Below, in pieces: positions 32,192 through 39,104 of a stretch of DNA of 39,104 bases. The stretch is from Clostridiales bacterium (lineage in GTDB: Bacteria > Bacillota > Clostridia > Christensenellales > Aristaeellaceae). A program made the position numbers and the translations under genes. Each line of letters opens with the position of its first letter. The first letter of the stretch is position 1. A model generated the notes under the pieces. It was not told where the DNA came from. It saw only the letters and a program-made list of their open reading frames with translations, and ran no database searches. The stretch lies in assembly GCA_004554085.1 (NCBI GenBank), contig SFNY01000014.1, positions 1-39,104 on the forward strand, written 5' to 3'.

Positions 32192-32214
32192 GAGCCATAT
32201 CCCCCATCGAACCA

Positions 32215-32241
32215 GCGCATCCGCTCCCCGGATGCGCTTTT
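32215..32241 (+). terminator. Terminator after the coiled-coil gene
   Basis: GCGCATCCG (32215-32223) and CGGATGCGC (32229-32237) form a nine-base-pair stem with a five-base loop, followed by TTTT. Confidence 0.87.
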
Positions 32242-32379
32242 CCTATGCCCGTCAGCATCCCCCGGCACAGCAGCGTCCCGGCACCGTTGGTCACGCCGGT
32301 GCGCAGCGTCAGCTTTCCACCCGAGCGCGCATTTATATTAGATAAATTATTTTCAGATATTTCAACAACATTCGGCGTA

Positions 32380-32385
32380 TATAAT
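32380..32385 (+). promoter_or_regulatory. Possible -10 box for the 33-residue gene
   Basis: TATAAT in an AT-rich island (32328-32390) between GC-rich flanks, 81 bases before the ATG. No good -35 box was found. The region 32242-32465 otherwise holds no gene I can support. Confidence 0.35.
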
Positions 32386-32465
32386 CCAATCGTCAACCGG
32401 TCAGGCGCGGCACATCGAATCACAGAATCGCGGATGCCGGAAAACTGGAATAAGGAGGGAGAAGC

Positions 32466-32567
32466 ATGCTGACCAAGATCATCGTCGTCGCCGTCATCGT
32501 GGTTGTGGTTGTCGCAGCCGTCATCATCATCAAAAAGAAGAAGCGCTGTGCCACAGGCAAAGAATAG
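32466..32567 (+). CDS. 33-residue single-helix membrane peptide
   Basis: The ORF begins at 32466 after an excellent AAGGAGGGAGAAGC site and ends with TAG. The product begins MLTKIIVVAVIVVVVV, a single hydrophobic helix of about 20 residues, then KKKKRCATGKE, so the C terminus is probably cytoplasmic. It contains one Cys. Such peptides often bind and modulate membrane complexes, but nothing here names a partner. The neighbours are a coiled-coil gene and mntP (opposite strand). Confidence 0.65.
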   Translation: MLTKIIVVAVIVVVVVAAVIIIKKKKRCATGKE

Positions 32568-32592
32568 CTTTGTCCCCCGGAGGCCAATTATA

Positions 32593-32648
32593 ATACCGCA
32601 TGGATTGGATGCACCGAAAGCTCGGTGAAGAACCCATCCATGCGGTAT
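32593..32648. terminator. Long nested hairpin between converging genes
   Basis: ATACCGCATGGAT (32593-32605) and ATCCATGCGGTAT (32636-32648) are perfect 13-base inverted repeats; inside them CACCG/CGGTG forms a second hairpin. It lies after the 33-residue gene and 45 bases downstream of mntP, so it may terminate both. On the minus strand it is followed by TATAATT, a weak U-run. Confidence 0.5.
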
Positions 32649-32692
32649 CCTTCCATCAAAAGGGAACGGAAGTTTGATCGCGCTCGGGCGCA

Positions 32693-33283
32693 TCAAGCGC
32701 CCAGCACACCCGTCAGGAAGATTTCGATGCCGATGACGATCAGGATCGAGCCGCCCAGCAGCTGCGCCCGGTTCGCGAGCTTCGTACCGAACTTGCGGCC
32801 GATGAACAGCCCGGCCATGCAGATCACGAAGGTCACTGCGGCGATGATGAGTGCGCAGATCAGGGCCATCAGCGCATTGTAATCCGCAATGGTGAAGCCC
32901 ACCGAGAGCGCGTCAATGGACGTTGCCACGCCCTGCACCAGCAGCGCGCCCAGGCCCACGCCCACGTGCTCTCCGTCCGCCTCCGGGTGGCGTACCGCCT
33001 CCACCAGCATCTTGCCGCCGATGAAGCCAAGCAGGATCAGTGCGATCCAGGGAATGTAGCGTTCAAAGGCCTGAAAGTAGCGCACGACCGTGTGCACGCA
33101 GATCCAGCCCACCATGGGCATCAGCGCCTGGAACCCAGCGAACACGCCTGCGATGGCGCACATCCTGCCCTGCCCCATCTGCGGCTCGTTCAGACCGTTG
33201 GCCATGGAGACCGAGAAGGCGTCCATCGCAAGGCCCACGCCCAGCAGGATGCTGTTGAAGAAGAACACGAAGCCGAAATTCAT
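32693..33283 (-). CDS. mntP: Manganese efflux pump MntP
   Basis: The 196-residue membrane protein has six hydrophobic helices and the two repeated MntP motifs: GVGLAMDAFSVSMANG in the first half and VATSIDALSVGFTIAD in the second, where the Asp residues bind metal. WIALILLGFIGGKMLVEA and the C-terminal ILIVIGIEIF also fit. It exports Mn2+. The control by a yybP-ykoY riboswitch upstream (33375-33477) agrees with the function. GGAGGCGG precedes the ATG. Confidence 0.93.
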   Translation of the reverse strand: MNFGFVFFFNSILLGVGLAMDAFSVSMANGLNEPQMGQGRMCAIAGVFAGFQALMPMVGWICVHTVVRYFQAFERYIPWIALILLGFIGGKMLVEAVRHPEADGEHVGVGLGALLVQGVATSIDALSVGFTIADYNALMALICALIIAAVTFVICMAGLFIGRKFGTKLANRAQLLGGSILIVIGIEIFLTGVLGA

Positions 33284-33310
33284 TCGTACCGCCTCCGATG
33301 CAGATTCAGC

Positions 33311-33347
33311 AAAAACCCAGATATGACTGCGAAGTCATACCTGGGTT
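33311..33347 (-). terminator. Riboswitch expression-platform terminator
   Basis: On the minus strand AACCCAGGTATGACT (33347-33333) pairs with AGTCATATCTGGGTT (33328-33314) through a TCGC loop, followed by TTT. CAGGTAT in its 5' arm can also pair with ATACCTG further upstream (33369-33363), giving an antiterminator. Confidence 0.8.
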
Positions 33348-33374
33348 CAAATGGGCACAGCTCAGGTATCGCAT

Positions 33375-33477
33375 CGCAGCAATACATGAGTCTCGCAATT
33401 TAAAACAAGCCAGACCGGTGCGCGGTCAGTATGTTGACTTGCTACGCGCTCTCGCGCGCTCGCTACTCCCCCACGGG
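33375..33477 (-). ncRNA. yybP-ykoY manganese riboswitch aptamer
   Basis: The minus-strand leader of mntP has the conserved parts of the yybP-ykoY family in order: GGGGGAGTAGC at the 5' side, GTCAACATACTGACC, CCGGTCTGGC, and GCGAGACTCATGTA at the 3' side. In this family Mn2+ binding turns on export genes. The promoter is at 33493-33521 and the terminator/antiterminator region follows. Boundaries are approximate. Confidence 0.85.
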
Positions 33478-33492
33478 AAATTTGCATGCTTC

Positions 33493-33521
33493 ATTCTAGC
33501 ACAAAGGCACCCGCACGTCAA
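33493..33521 (-). promoter_or_regulatory. mntP promoter
   Basis: On the minus strand TTGACG (33521-33516), 17 bases, TAGAAT (33498-33493). The start near 33486 lies just before the riboswitch aptamer. Confidence 0.75.
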
Positions 33522-33576
33522 TGATCTTTGCCAGAAATTAAGAATCTTTCCGGGAAGCGATTTTTCGCATTCCTGC

Positions 33577-33605
33577 TTGCCGAAAGCAATTTTTCGCGGT
33601 ACAAT
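33577..33605 (+). promoter_or_regulatory. Promoter of the 76-residue gene with direct repeat
   Basis: TTGCCG (33577-33582), 17 bases, TACAAT (33600-33605). AAGC-G/A-ATTTTTCGC occurs at 33555-33568 and again in the spacer at 33584-33597, 29 bases apart, a possible regulator site. Confidence 0.6.
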
Positions 33606-33637
33606 AGTGGAAGAATGTACGCATCGGAGGGAAGAGC

Positions 33638-33868
33638 ATGAACAGCATCCTCATCAAGGACACCACGCGCGCGCAGCGCGAACAGATCGTGGCCGATTCG
33701 CTGGGCAACATTTCCGCCTACTGCGACGGATGCAGCGCGGGCCTTGCGGAGATGTATCAGGACTACATCGACGGCAAAAAGGAGCTGCGGGAGATCAACA
33801 TGGAGTTCAACGCCCGCTACGTCTCCGGCCGCGAGGGCCCCGGACGCAGCGGCTGCGGCATGCGTTGA
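33638..33868 (+). CDS. Conserved-type small protein with Cys pair
   Basis: The 76-residue protein begins MNSILIKDTTRAQREQIVADS and contains AYCDGCSAGLAEMYQDYIDGKKELREINMEF, then a Gly-rich end GPGRSGCGMR. I recognise the type as a recurring clostridial small protein; the CDGC pair plus the C-terminal Cys could bind metal. GGAGGGAAGAGC precedes the ATG. It has its own promoter and terminator, so it is a single-gene unit. Function unknown. Confidence 0.72.
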   Translation: MNSILIKDTTRAQREQIVADSLGNISAYCDGCSAGLAEMYQDYIDGKKELREINMEFNARYVSGREGPGRSGCGMR

Positions 33869-33884
33869 GCCTGCACAGCAAATG

Positions 33885-33930
33885 GCAAACCCAACCGCAC
33901 ATTCCGCGCGATTGGGTTTGCGTGTTTTTG
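33885..33930 (+). terminator. Terminator after the 76-residue gene
   Basis: GCAAACCCAA (33885-33894) and TTGGGTTTGC (33912-33921) are perfect ten-base arms around a 17-base loop, followed by GTGTTTTTG. Confidence 0.85.
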
Positions 33931-33933
33931 GGG

Positions 33934-34965
33934 TTATGCAGCCTTGCGCTTTGCGATCGGGTGCTCTACGAAGTAGTTCAGCACCATGACCAGCAGCAGC
34001 ACCGCGCCGTAGATCAAGTTGATGTAGTAGCTGGAGATCTGCGGGAAGCGGTTGAGGCCGGTTTCCAGCAGGCGCAGCAGGATGATGGCCAGCATCACGC
34101 CGCTGATCTTGCCGCGGCCGCCCTTGGGATCCACGCCACCCAGCACCACGATCAGGATGCACTGGAGGGTGTAGACGCTGCCGTAGTCCGAGCGCGCGGA
34201 GTTGTAGTTGGCCAGCATGATCATGCCGCCGATGGCCGCGCAGATGCCGGAGATCGCGTAGGTCTTGATGAGCATGCGATCCACCTTCACGCCGGAGAAG
34301 CGGGCCACATTCTCGTTGGTGCCGATCATGTAGATCTTCTTGCCGAAGGAGGTGCGCGCAAGCAGGAACCAGACGATCAGCGCGATGACCACGAAGAAGA
34401 TCAGCTGCACCGGAAGAACGCCCTGCATCACGCCGCGCTTGCCAGGGATGACCTTGATCAGCTTCTGGTTGATGGTCTCCGCATAGTTCATGGGCAGGTC
34501 GCTGACCGCGTTGCCGCCGGTGATGACCATGGAGATACCGGTCACCAGCTGGTTCATGCCCAGGGTCGTCAGGATCGGCGGGATTTTGATCTTGGAGATC
34601 AGCGCACCGTTGATCGCGCCGGCCACCAGGCCGATGCAGATCGCCATCGCGAACGCGGCGATCATGGTGAAGGCGCTGATGCTACCCTCAACCATCTGGG
34701 TCTTCATGAACATGCCCATGGTGATGGAGGTCACGTTGGCCACGCCCACGGAGGACAGGTCGATGCCGCCGGTGATCATGCACAGCATGCCGCCCAGGGC
34801 CATGATGCCGAACTCGGGGAACTGGCTGGCCATGGTGGTGAAGTTGATGACGGTGTAGAACTTCGAGAAGCGGGTGATCGCCATGAAGATCATCCACGCC
34901 ACGATCATGATGACCAGGCGGGAGATGTGGCGATCCTTGCGGTAGATGGCGAGCAGCTTATTCAT
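33934..34965 (-). CDS. ABC transporter permease 2 (CUT2, RbsC/LsrD type)
   Basis: The 343-residue membrane protein has about eight to ten hydrophobic helices in the ribose/AI-2 permease (BPD_transp_2) layout: FPEFGIMALGGMLCMITGGIDLS near the N terminus, a middle with ILTTLGMNQLVTGI, ARFSGVKVDRMLIKTYAISGICAAIGGMIM, and a final VVLGGVDPKGGRGKISGV. It would form a heterodimer with the permease coded next to it, whose stop it overlaps by four bases (ATGA). Substrate not told by the sequence alone. Confidence 0.88.
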   Translation of the reverse strand: MNKLLAIYRKDRHISRLVIMIVAWMIFMAITRFSKFYTVINFTTMASQFPEFGIMALGGMLCMITGGIDLSSVGVANVTSITMGMFMKTQMVEGSISAFTMIAAFAMAICIGLVAGAINGALISKIKIPPILTTLGMNQLVTGISMVITGGNAVSDLPMNYAETINQKLIKVIPGKRGVMQGVLPVQLIFFVVIALIVWFLLARTSFGKKIYMIGTNENVARFSGVKVDRMLIKTYAISGICAAIGGMIMLANYNSARSDYGSVYTLQCILIVVLGGVDPKGGRGKISGVMLAIILLRLLETGLNRFPQISSYYINLIYGAVLLLVMVLNYFVEHPIAKRKAA

Positions 34966-35996
34966 TTTACCGCCTCCTTTTTCAGGTTGCGAAGGCCTGC
35001 CTTATTCGCGCGCGTGACCTGCATTGCGGAGATGCCGGTGCCAACCACGATCAGCGCGCCGACGAAGAAGTCCTTCCAGACGGTGGGAATGCCGATCAGG
35101 ATCATGGAGTTTTCCACCATGACGATCAGCGCGGTGCCCAGCATGCAGCCGTACAGCGTGCCGCTGCCGCCGACGATGGCAGTACCGCCCAGCACGACGC
35201 CGGCGATGATGTTCATCTCCATGCCCAGCATGTTGGTGGGATGCATCTGCTGCATCATGCTCACGCGGCACAGGCCCGCCAACGCCGAGATCACGCCCAC
35301 GTACACCAGCATCAGGAAGCGGGTGCGCTTGACGTTGAAGCCCGCGCGATGGGCGCTGGTCGCATTGCCGCCGATGGCGTAGATGCCGCGACCGAACATG
35401 GTCTTGTTGAGCAGGAAGTAAGTCACGATCAGCACGGCAACGAGCATCAGAAATGTCGTTGGCATGCGCGAGGTCAGGCCGGAGCTCTTGTTCTCCGCGA
35501 TGAACAGCGCGGAGGTGCCGAAGGAGCGCATGCCCTGGGGGATCACGGCCAGCTGCTTGGAGTTCAGCGCGCCCTGCATCAGGCCCTTGAATACGGAGGA
35601 GGAGCCCAGGGTCACGATCATGGCCGGCAGCTCAAAGTAGCCGATGAACAGGCCGTTGAACGCGCCCAGAATGCCGCCGATCACGATGGTGATCAGGATG
35701 GGCAGCCACACGCCGCCTTCCCAACCCATGTCCAGCAGCATCTTGGTGGTGGCGTAGCCGGTGAGGGAGGCCAGCGCCGGGAAGGATACGTCGAAGCCGC
35801 CGGAGACGATGACCATGAACTCGCCGATGGCGAAGATTCCGGGCACGACCAGCGCGCTCAGGATGTCGACGATGTTGTTGGGGGTGAAGAACTGATGGGA
35901 GCGCACCTCGATCAGCAGGCACAGCGCGAGGAACACCAGCGTGATGTAAAATTCGCTTCTCCCGGTCAGCTTGCGGAGAGATTTCTTCAGATTCAT
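34962..35996 (-). CDS. ABC transporter permease 1 (CUT2, RbsC/LsrC type)
   Basis: The 344-residue permease has the same layout as its neighbour: VPGIFAIGEFMVIVSGGFDVSFPALASL, LPAMIVTLGSSSVFKGLMQG, AIGGNATSAHRAGFNVKRTRFLMLVYVGVI and GGTAIVGGSGTLYGCMLG. Two unlike permeases side by side are the pattern of AI-2 (Lsr) and rhamnose-type transporters rather than of ribose systems with one permease. It starts 13 bases after the ATPase stop, with GGAGGG upstream. Confidence 0.88.
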   Translation of the reverse strand: MNLKKSLRKLTGRSEFYITLVFLALCLLIEVRSHQFFTPNNIVDILSALVVPGIFAIGEFMVIVSGGFDVSFPALASLTGYATTKMLLDMGWEGGVWLPILITIVIGGILGAFNGLFIGYFELPAMIVTLGSSSVFKGLMQGALNSKQLAVIPQGMRSFGTSALFIAENKSSGLTSRMPTTFLMLVAVLIVTYFLLNKTMFGRGIYAIGGNATSAHRAGFNVKRTRFLMLVYVGVISALAGLCRVSMMQQMHPTNMLGMEMNIIAGVVLGGTAIVGGSGTLYGCMLGTALIVMVENSMILIGIPTVWKDFFVGALIVVGTGISAMQVTRANKAGLRNLKKEAVK

Positions 35997-36009
35997 TTTT
36001 CTTCCCTCC

Positions 36010-37494
36010 TTACATCATGTGCGAGAGCACGGTGGTTTCGTCGGTCTGTGCCGGTTCGAGCTGAGCGACGATCCGGCCCTTCTTCATGACCAGCATCTTG
36101 GAGCAGTTTTCCAGAACCTCGGGCAGGTCGTCCGAGATGATGATGACCGCCATGCCCTGATCCGCCAGGCGCTGAAGAATCGCATGGATGTCGTGCTTGG
36201 AGCCGATATCCACGCCCACGGTGGGGCCGTTGAGGATCAGCACGTCCGGCTTGCAGGCCAGCCACTTGGCCAGCACGATCCTCTGCTGGTTGCCGCCGGA
36301 CAGGGTGGTGCAGGCGTTCTGCGGATCGGGGGTCTTGATGGCCAGCTCCCTGACCCACTTATCCACCTCATCCTTGCACTGCTTGCGCTTGAGTACGCCC
36401 ACGCCATTGGAGAGGTGGTCGATTTCCGAGATGATGATGTTGTCCGCGATGGACTGAGTGAGGAACAGGCCCTCGCTGAGTCGGTCCTCCGGCACGAAGC
36501 CGATGCCGGCGGCGATGGCGTCGCGAGGATTTGCGATCTTCACCGGCTTGCCGTCCTTGACGATCTCGCCGCCGGTGGCCTTGCGCAGGCCGAACATGGA
36601 CAGCGCCAGCTCCGTGCGTCCGGAGTCCAGAAGTCCCGTGATGCCCAGAATCTCGCCGCGGCGCAGATTGAAGGAGATGTCCTCAAAGCTGCCGTCCAGC
36701 GTGAGATTTCTGACCTCGAGCACGTTTTCCTTGCTCTGGAAGCTGGGCTTGAAGGGCTCGCTCTCAAATTCGCGGCCAGTCATATAATAGGAGAACTTCT
36801 TGTCATCCAGGTCGGCGGTGTTGCCGGTGGCAACCATCTGGCCGCTGCGCATGATGGAGAAGCGCTCCGAGATTTCAAAGACTTCATCGAGCTTGTGGCT
36901 GACGAACAGAATCGCAATGCCCTGGGCCTTGAGCTTCAGGATGATCTCAAACAGGGCCTTGACTTCCTTCTTGGTCAGCGCCGTGGTGGGCTCATCCATA
37001 ATGATGAGCTTGGCATTGAACATCAGCGCGCGGCAGATGGCGACCATCTGCTTCTCCGCGACGGTGAGGGAGCCGACCAGGCGATCTAGCTCCATGTCAA
37101 AGTTGATCTTGGAGAGGGCCTCCTTGGCGATCTGGCGCATGCGGCGCTTGTTGACAAACTTGTGACCTGCGGCCAGCTCGGTATTGAACGCCAGGTTCTC
37201 CATGACCGTCAGGTTCGGGAAGATGGAAAAATCCTGATAGATGACCTGAACGCCCATGTTGATGGCCTCCAGGGGCGTGATTTCGGAATAGCTCTTTCCA
37301 TCGAATTCGATGTGACCGCCATCGGGCTTGTGAACGCCGCAGATGACCTTGATGATCGTCGATTTTCCGCAGCCGTTCTCGCCGGCCAGGCAGTGCACCT
37401 CGCCGGGTTTGATTTCCAGCGTCACGTTTTGCAGCGCCTTGACGGCGCCGAACGATTTGCTGATGTCTACTGCTCTGAGCAGATACTCGGACAT
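36010..37494 (-). CDS. Sugar-type ABC transporter double ATPase (RbsA/MglA/LsrA type)
   Basis: The start MSEYLLRAVDISK (37494) has AAGGAGG upstream; the longer frame runs into the hairpin region. The 494-residue protein has two ATPase domains. The first has Walker A GENGCGKST, signature-like LTVAEKQMVAI and Walker B LIIMDEPTTAL. The second has a degenerate P-loop region (GLLDSGRTEL), a good LSGGNQQ signature, and LILNGPTVGVDIG where the family usually has LILDEPT, so the catalytic Glu and metal Asp are replaced. The first domain probably carries most ATP hydrolysis. It is the second gene of the operon. Confidence 0.9.
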   Translation of the reverse strand: MSEYLLRAVDISKSFGAVKALQNVTLEIKPGEVHCLAGENGCGKSTIIKVICGVHKPDGGHIEFDGKSYSEITPLEAINMGVQVIYQDFSIFPNLTVMENLAFNTELAAGHKFVNKRRMRQIAKEALSKINFDMELDRLVGSLTVAEKQMVAICRALMFNAKLIIMDEPTTALTKKEVKALFEIILKLKAQGIAILFVSHKLDEVFEISERFSIMRSGQMVATGNTADLDDKKFSYYMTGREFESEPFKPSFQSKENVLEVRNLTLDGSFEDISFNLRRGEILGITGLLDSGRTELALSMFGLRKATGGEIVKDGKPVKIANPRDAIAAGIGFVPEDRLSEGLFLTQSIADNIIISEIDHLSNGVGVLKRKQCKDEVDKWVRELAIKTPDPQNACTTLSGGNQQRIVLAKWLACKPDVLILNGPTVGVDIGSKHDIHAILQRLADQGMAVIIISDDLPEVLENCSKMLVMKKGRIVAQLEPAQTDETTVLSHMM

Positions 37495-37565
37495 TGCCTG
37501 AATCCTCCTTGCAGCGGTTTGACCCGCCGGGTTTCTTGGGTGCGGAGCACAGCCCCGCAAAATCC

Positions 37566-37645
37566 CGGCAGATTTTGCCTGAACTACGCGCCGTTCAAGC
37601 AAAATCTGCCGAGACGATCTGCGGGGAGCCGCATGGCTCCCCGCA
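37566..37645 (-). terminator. Two intergenic hairpins between binding-protein and ATPase genes
   Basis: On the minus strand, TGCGGGGAGCC/GGCTCCCCGCA (37645-37620) and CGGCAGATTTTGC/GCAAAATCTGCCG (37611-37566) form stems of 11 and 13 base pairs after the binding-protein stop. Such stems typically protect the binding-protein mRNA and reduce downstream read-through, so that binding protein is made in excess. Confidence 0.7.
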
Positions 37646-37660
37646 ATTCATTTTCTGAAA

Positions 37661-38653
37661 TTAGAAGCCGAAGGAATCAACGTTCTCAGCGGTGATGGTG
37701 ATCCAGCCCTGGCCCTCGAACACGGTCTCGGAGCCTTCCTTGAACTGGAGCTCGGTGTAGCCTTCAACGCCCAGATCCAGCGGAGCAGTGATCTCTTCGC
37801 CAGCCAGGATCTTCTGAGCGAGGGCAACCATCGCCTGGCCCGCCAGTGCAGGATCCCACAGGGTCAGATACTGGACAGCGCCGCTCTTGAGCAGCTCAGC
37901 GTTGTCGCCAGGCATGCCGGTACCAGCGGTGAACACCTTGCCGGAGAGGCCCAGCTCCTCGATCGCGCGGGCAACGCCGGGGGCGTCGAAGGAAGAGGTG
38001 CCCATGATGCCCTTCAGATCCGGATACTTCTTGAAGAGCTCCTTGGCAACGTTGTAGGCGGTGTCGCCGTTGTCGTGAGACTCAACGCGGGGGTCGGCCT
38101 CCAGCAGGGTCATGTTCGGATAGGCCTCGGTGGCGCGCTTCACACCGCCGTCTGCCCACTCGTTGTGGGAGCCGTTGGTCAGGTCGGCGACCATCGTGGT
38201 GTACAGGCCCTCTTCGCCCATGGCGGCGGCGAGGTTGTCCATGATGAACGCGCCGTACAGCTCGTTGTTGAAGGCCTCGATGTCGTAGTCGACGTTCTCG
38301 AGGGCAGCGCCTTCATGGGCGATGACCACGATGCCGGCTTCGCGGGCAGCCTTCAGAGAGGGCTCGATGGACTTGATGTCAACCGGAACCACGCAGATTG
38401 CGTCAACGCCCTGGGCAACCAGGTCGTCAACCAGCTGGGCCTGCAGGGTCGCGTCGATTTCAGCGGTGCCCTTCTGATAGATGGTGTCTTCCGGATGCGC
38501 TGCGGCATACTCCTCAACGCCGGTGTTCATGCGAACGAACCAAGGGTTGGATGCGTCCTTCGGGACGACGACGATCTCCCAGCCCTCTGCGAATGCAGAA
38601 GCGCAGGTCAGAACCATGATGGCAGCCATGAGCAGAGCAACAAATTTCTTCAT
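37661..38653 (-). CDS. Sugar / autoinducer-2-type substrate-binding protein
   Basis: The 330-residue protein has a signal peptide (MKKFVALLMAAIMVLTC, then ASAFA before EGWE). The mature part is a periplasmic-binding-protein fold of the LsrB/RhaS type: PKDASNPWFVRMNTGVEEYA, VDAICVVPVDIKSIEPSLKAAREAGI, NGSHNEWADG, GIMGTSSFDAPGVARAIEELGL, FTAGTGMPGDN and LTLWDPALAGQAM. The SNPWF and LWDPALAG parts are those I associate with rhamnose and AI-2 binders. The lipobox is poor (LTC), unlike most Gram-positive binding proteins. First gene of the operon, with AAAAAGGAGGG. Confidence 0.87.
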   Translation of the reverse strand: MKKFVALLMAAIMVLTCASAFAEGWEIVVVPKDASNPWFVRMNTGVEEYAAAHPEDTIYQKGTAEIDATLQAQLVDDLVAQGVDAICVVPVDIKSIEPSLKAAREAGIVVIAHEGAALENVDYDIEAFNNELYGAFIMDNLAAAMGEEGLYTTMVADLTNGSHNEWADGGVKRATEAYPNMTLLEADPRVESHDNGDTAYNVAKELFKKYPDLKGIMGTSSFDAPGVARAIEELGLSGKVFTAGTGMPGDNAELLKSGAVQYLTLWDPALAGQAMVALAQKILAGEEITAPLDLGVEGYTELQFKEGSETVFEGQGWITITAENVDSFGF

Positions 38654-38751
38654 TTTGTTTTCCCTCCTTTTTTTCTATGTTCACTCCTTGCGGAGATAAA
38701 CAACACCTGTGAAAAGCCTCCGTTAAAACGTTCTCCAACAATTTACAATGT

Positions 38752-38780
38752 ATTATAGCACATCGAAAAACGTTTTTCAA
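38752..38780 (-). promoter_or_regulatory. ABC transporter operon promoter with LacI-type operator
   Basis: On the minus strand TTGAAA (38780-38775), 17 bases, TATAAT (38757-38752). The perfect palindrome GAAAAACGTTTTTC (38765-38778) overlaps the -35 box and spacer. A second, imperfect copy with AAAACGTT lies around 38725-38732, about 42 bases away, just after the predicted start. Both have the central CG of LacI/CcpA-family operators. Confidence 0.72.
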
Positions 38781-38933
38781 CAAATCTCCGTCAAATCTGC
38801 AAATTTTCTTGAATTCCGATGGGACTTGTGTTCAGTTCGGATATTTGTAAATCCCGCACCCCTCTTTGGGTCAAATCCCAGTAAAAATCCGATTCATTTT
38901 TCCATCCGCAAGGTCTTGTACAGGCAGTCATAA

Positions 38934-39104
38934 CCACCCGTTGAACGGGAGGTTTGACCAAGCCCTATAAGGGCTAAACTCTTGTGGTAGGCCTCTAAAG
39001 AGGGTATCGAAAGGTCTGACAACCACAGTAATGTTACGGGCGGCCCCCTACTCGGGGGCTGTCTTTATTTGCCCTTCTTCTCCTGCTCACCCGTAAACGG
39101 GTCA
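38934..39104 (+). ncRNA. Multi-stem RNA, candidate HEARO / IscB omega RNA (left part of element)
   Basis: The segment holds a run of stems: CCCGT/ACGGG (38937-38949), AGCCCT/AGGGCT (38961-38975), an enclosing TGTGGT/ACCACA pair (38983-38988 with 39022-39027) around GGCCTC...GTATCGAAAGGTCTGAC, GCCCCC/GGGGGC (39043-39059), and ACCCGT/ACGGGT (39089-39102). There is no ORF. This order and the GTATCGAAAGGTCTGACAAC core resemble HEARO RNAs, which lie just upstream of iscB genes in IS200/IS605-superfamily elements. The iscB gene would lie beyond the window. An IS605-type end is the other option. The stretch 38794-38930 shows nothing else. Confidence 0.55.

Noticed and set aside
32028..32696. 222-codon minus-strand ORF over the 33-residue gene
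   Set aside because: It crosses a terminator, an AT-rich promoter-like island and the coiled-coil gene, and has no ribosome binding site.

Overview
The window looks like chromosomal DNA of a GC-rich member of the Clostridia (Firmicutes), probably a gut organism. This rests on strong GGAGG-type ribosome binding sites, some GTG/TTG starts, an rplM-rpsI operon with a leader, a manganese riboswitch in front of mntP, a class II (Firmicutes-type) galT, and several small Cys-rich or membrane proteins of clostridial type. No rRNA, tRNA or CRISPR array is visible.

Region 1 (1-13220, minus strand) is a structural gene cassette of a siphovirus-like prophage. In transcription order it holds a sigma-region-4-like regulator, large terminase, portal, scaffold, major capsid, head-tail connectors, tail terminator-like protein, major tail protein, two tail-chaperone-like proteins, a very short tape measure, Dit, a Tal-like protein with an SH3-like insert, a collagen-containing tail protein and a further tail gene cut by the window edge. 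One good sigma-A promoter with a palindrome over its -10 box lies at the host-side end. The Tal-like ORF and the collagen ORF are in one frame and separated by a single TAG. No integrase, repressor, replication or lysis gene is in the window.

Region 2 (13291-20668) holds host genes: an OmpR-type two-component system divergent from a phosphodiester glycosidase lipoprotein; a four-gene minus-strand set (flavodoxin-like reductase, 51-aa Cys-rich protein, Ntn hydrolase, membrane-anchored protein); and a two-gene unit coding for a RelA/SpoT-type HD protein and a STAS-kinase fusion.

Region 3 (20731-28420) carries a likely galK-tsaE-tsaB-rimI-Mur ligase operon, divergent from galT, then a tandem repeat array with a terminator, and a NUDIX-GNAT pair. 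Region 4 (28499-33921) contains a small P-loop protein, membrane proteins, rplM-rpsI, several small proteins, and mntP under a yybP-ykoY manganese riboswitch.

Region 5 (33934-38780, minus) is a CUT2-type sugar or autoinducer-2-like ABC transporter operon (binding protein, double ATPase, two permeases) with a LacI-type palindrome in its promoter. The last about 180 bases have a run of stem-loops that resembles a HEARO/IscB omega RNA, which would place an IscB-type mobile element across the right edge. Coordinates come from reading the sequence directly; functions come from recognised motifs, not from database searches.
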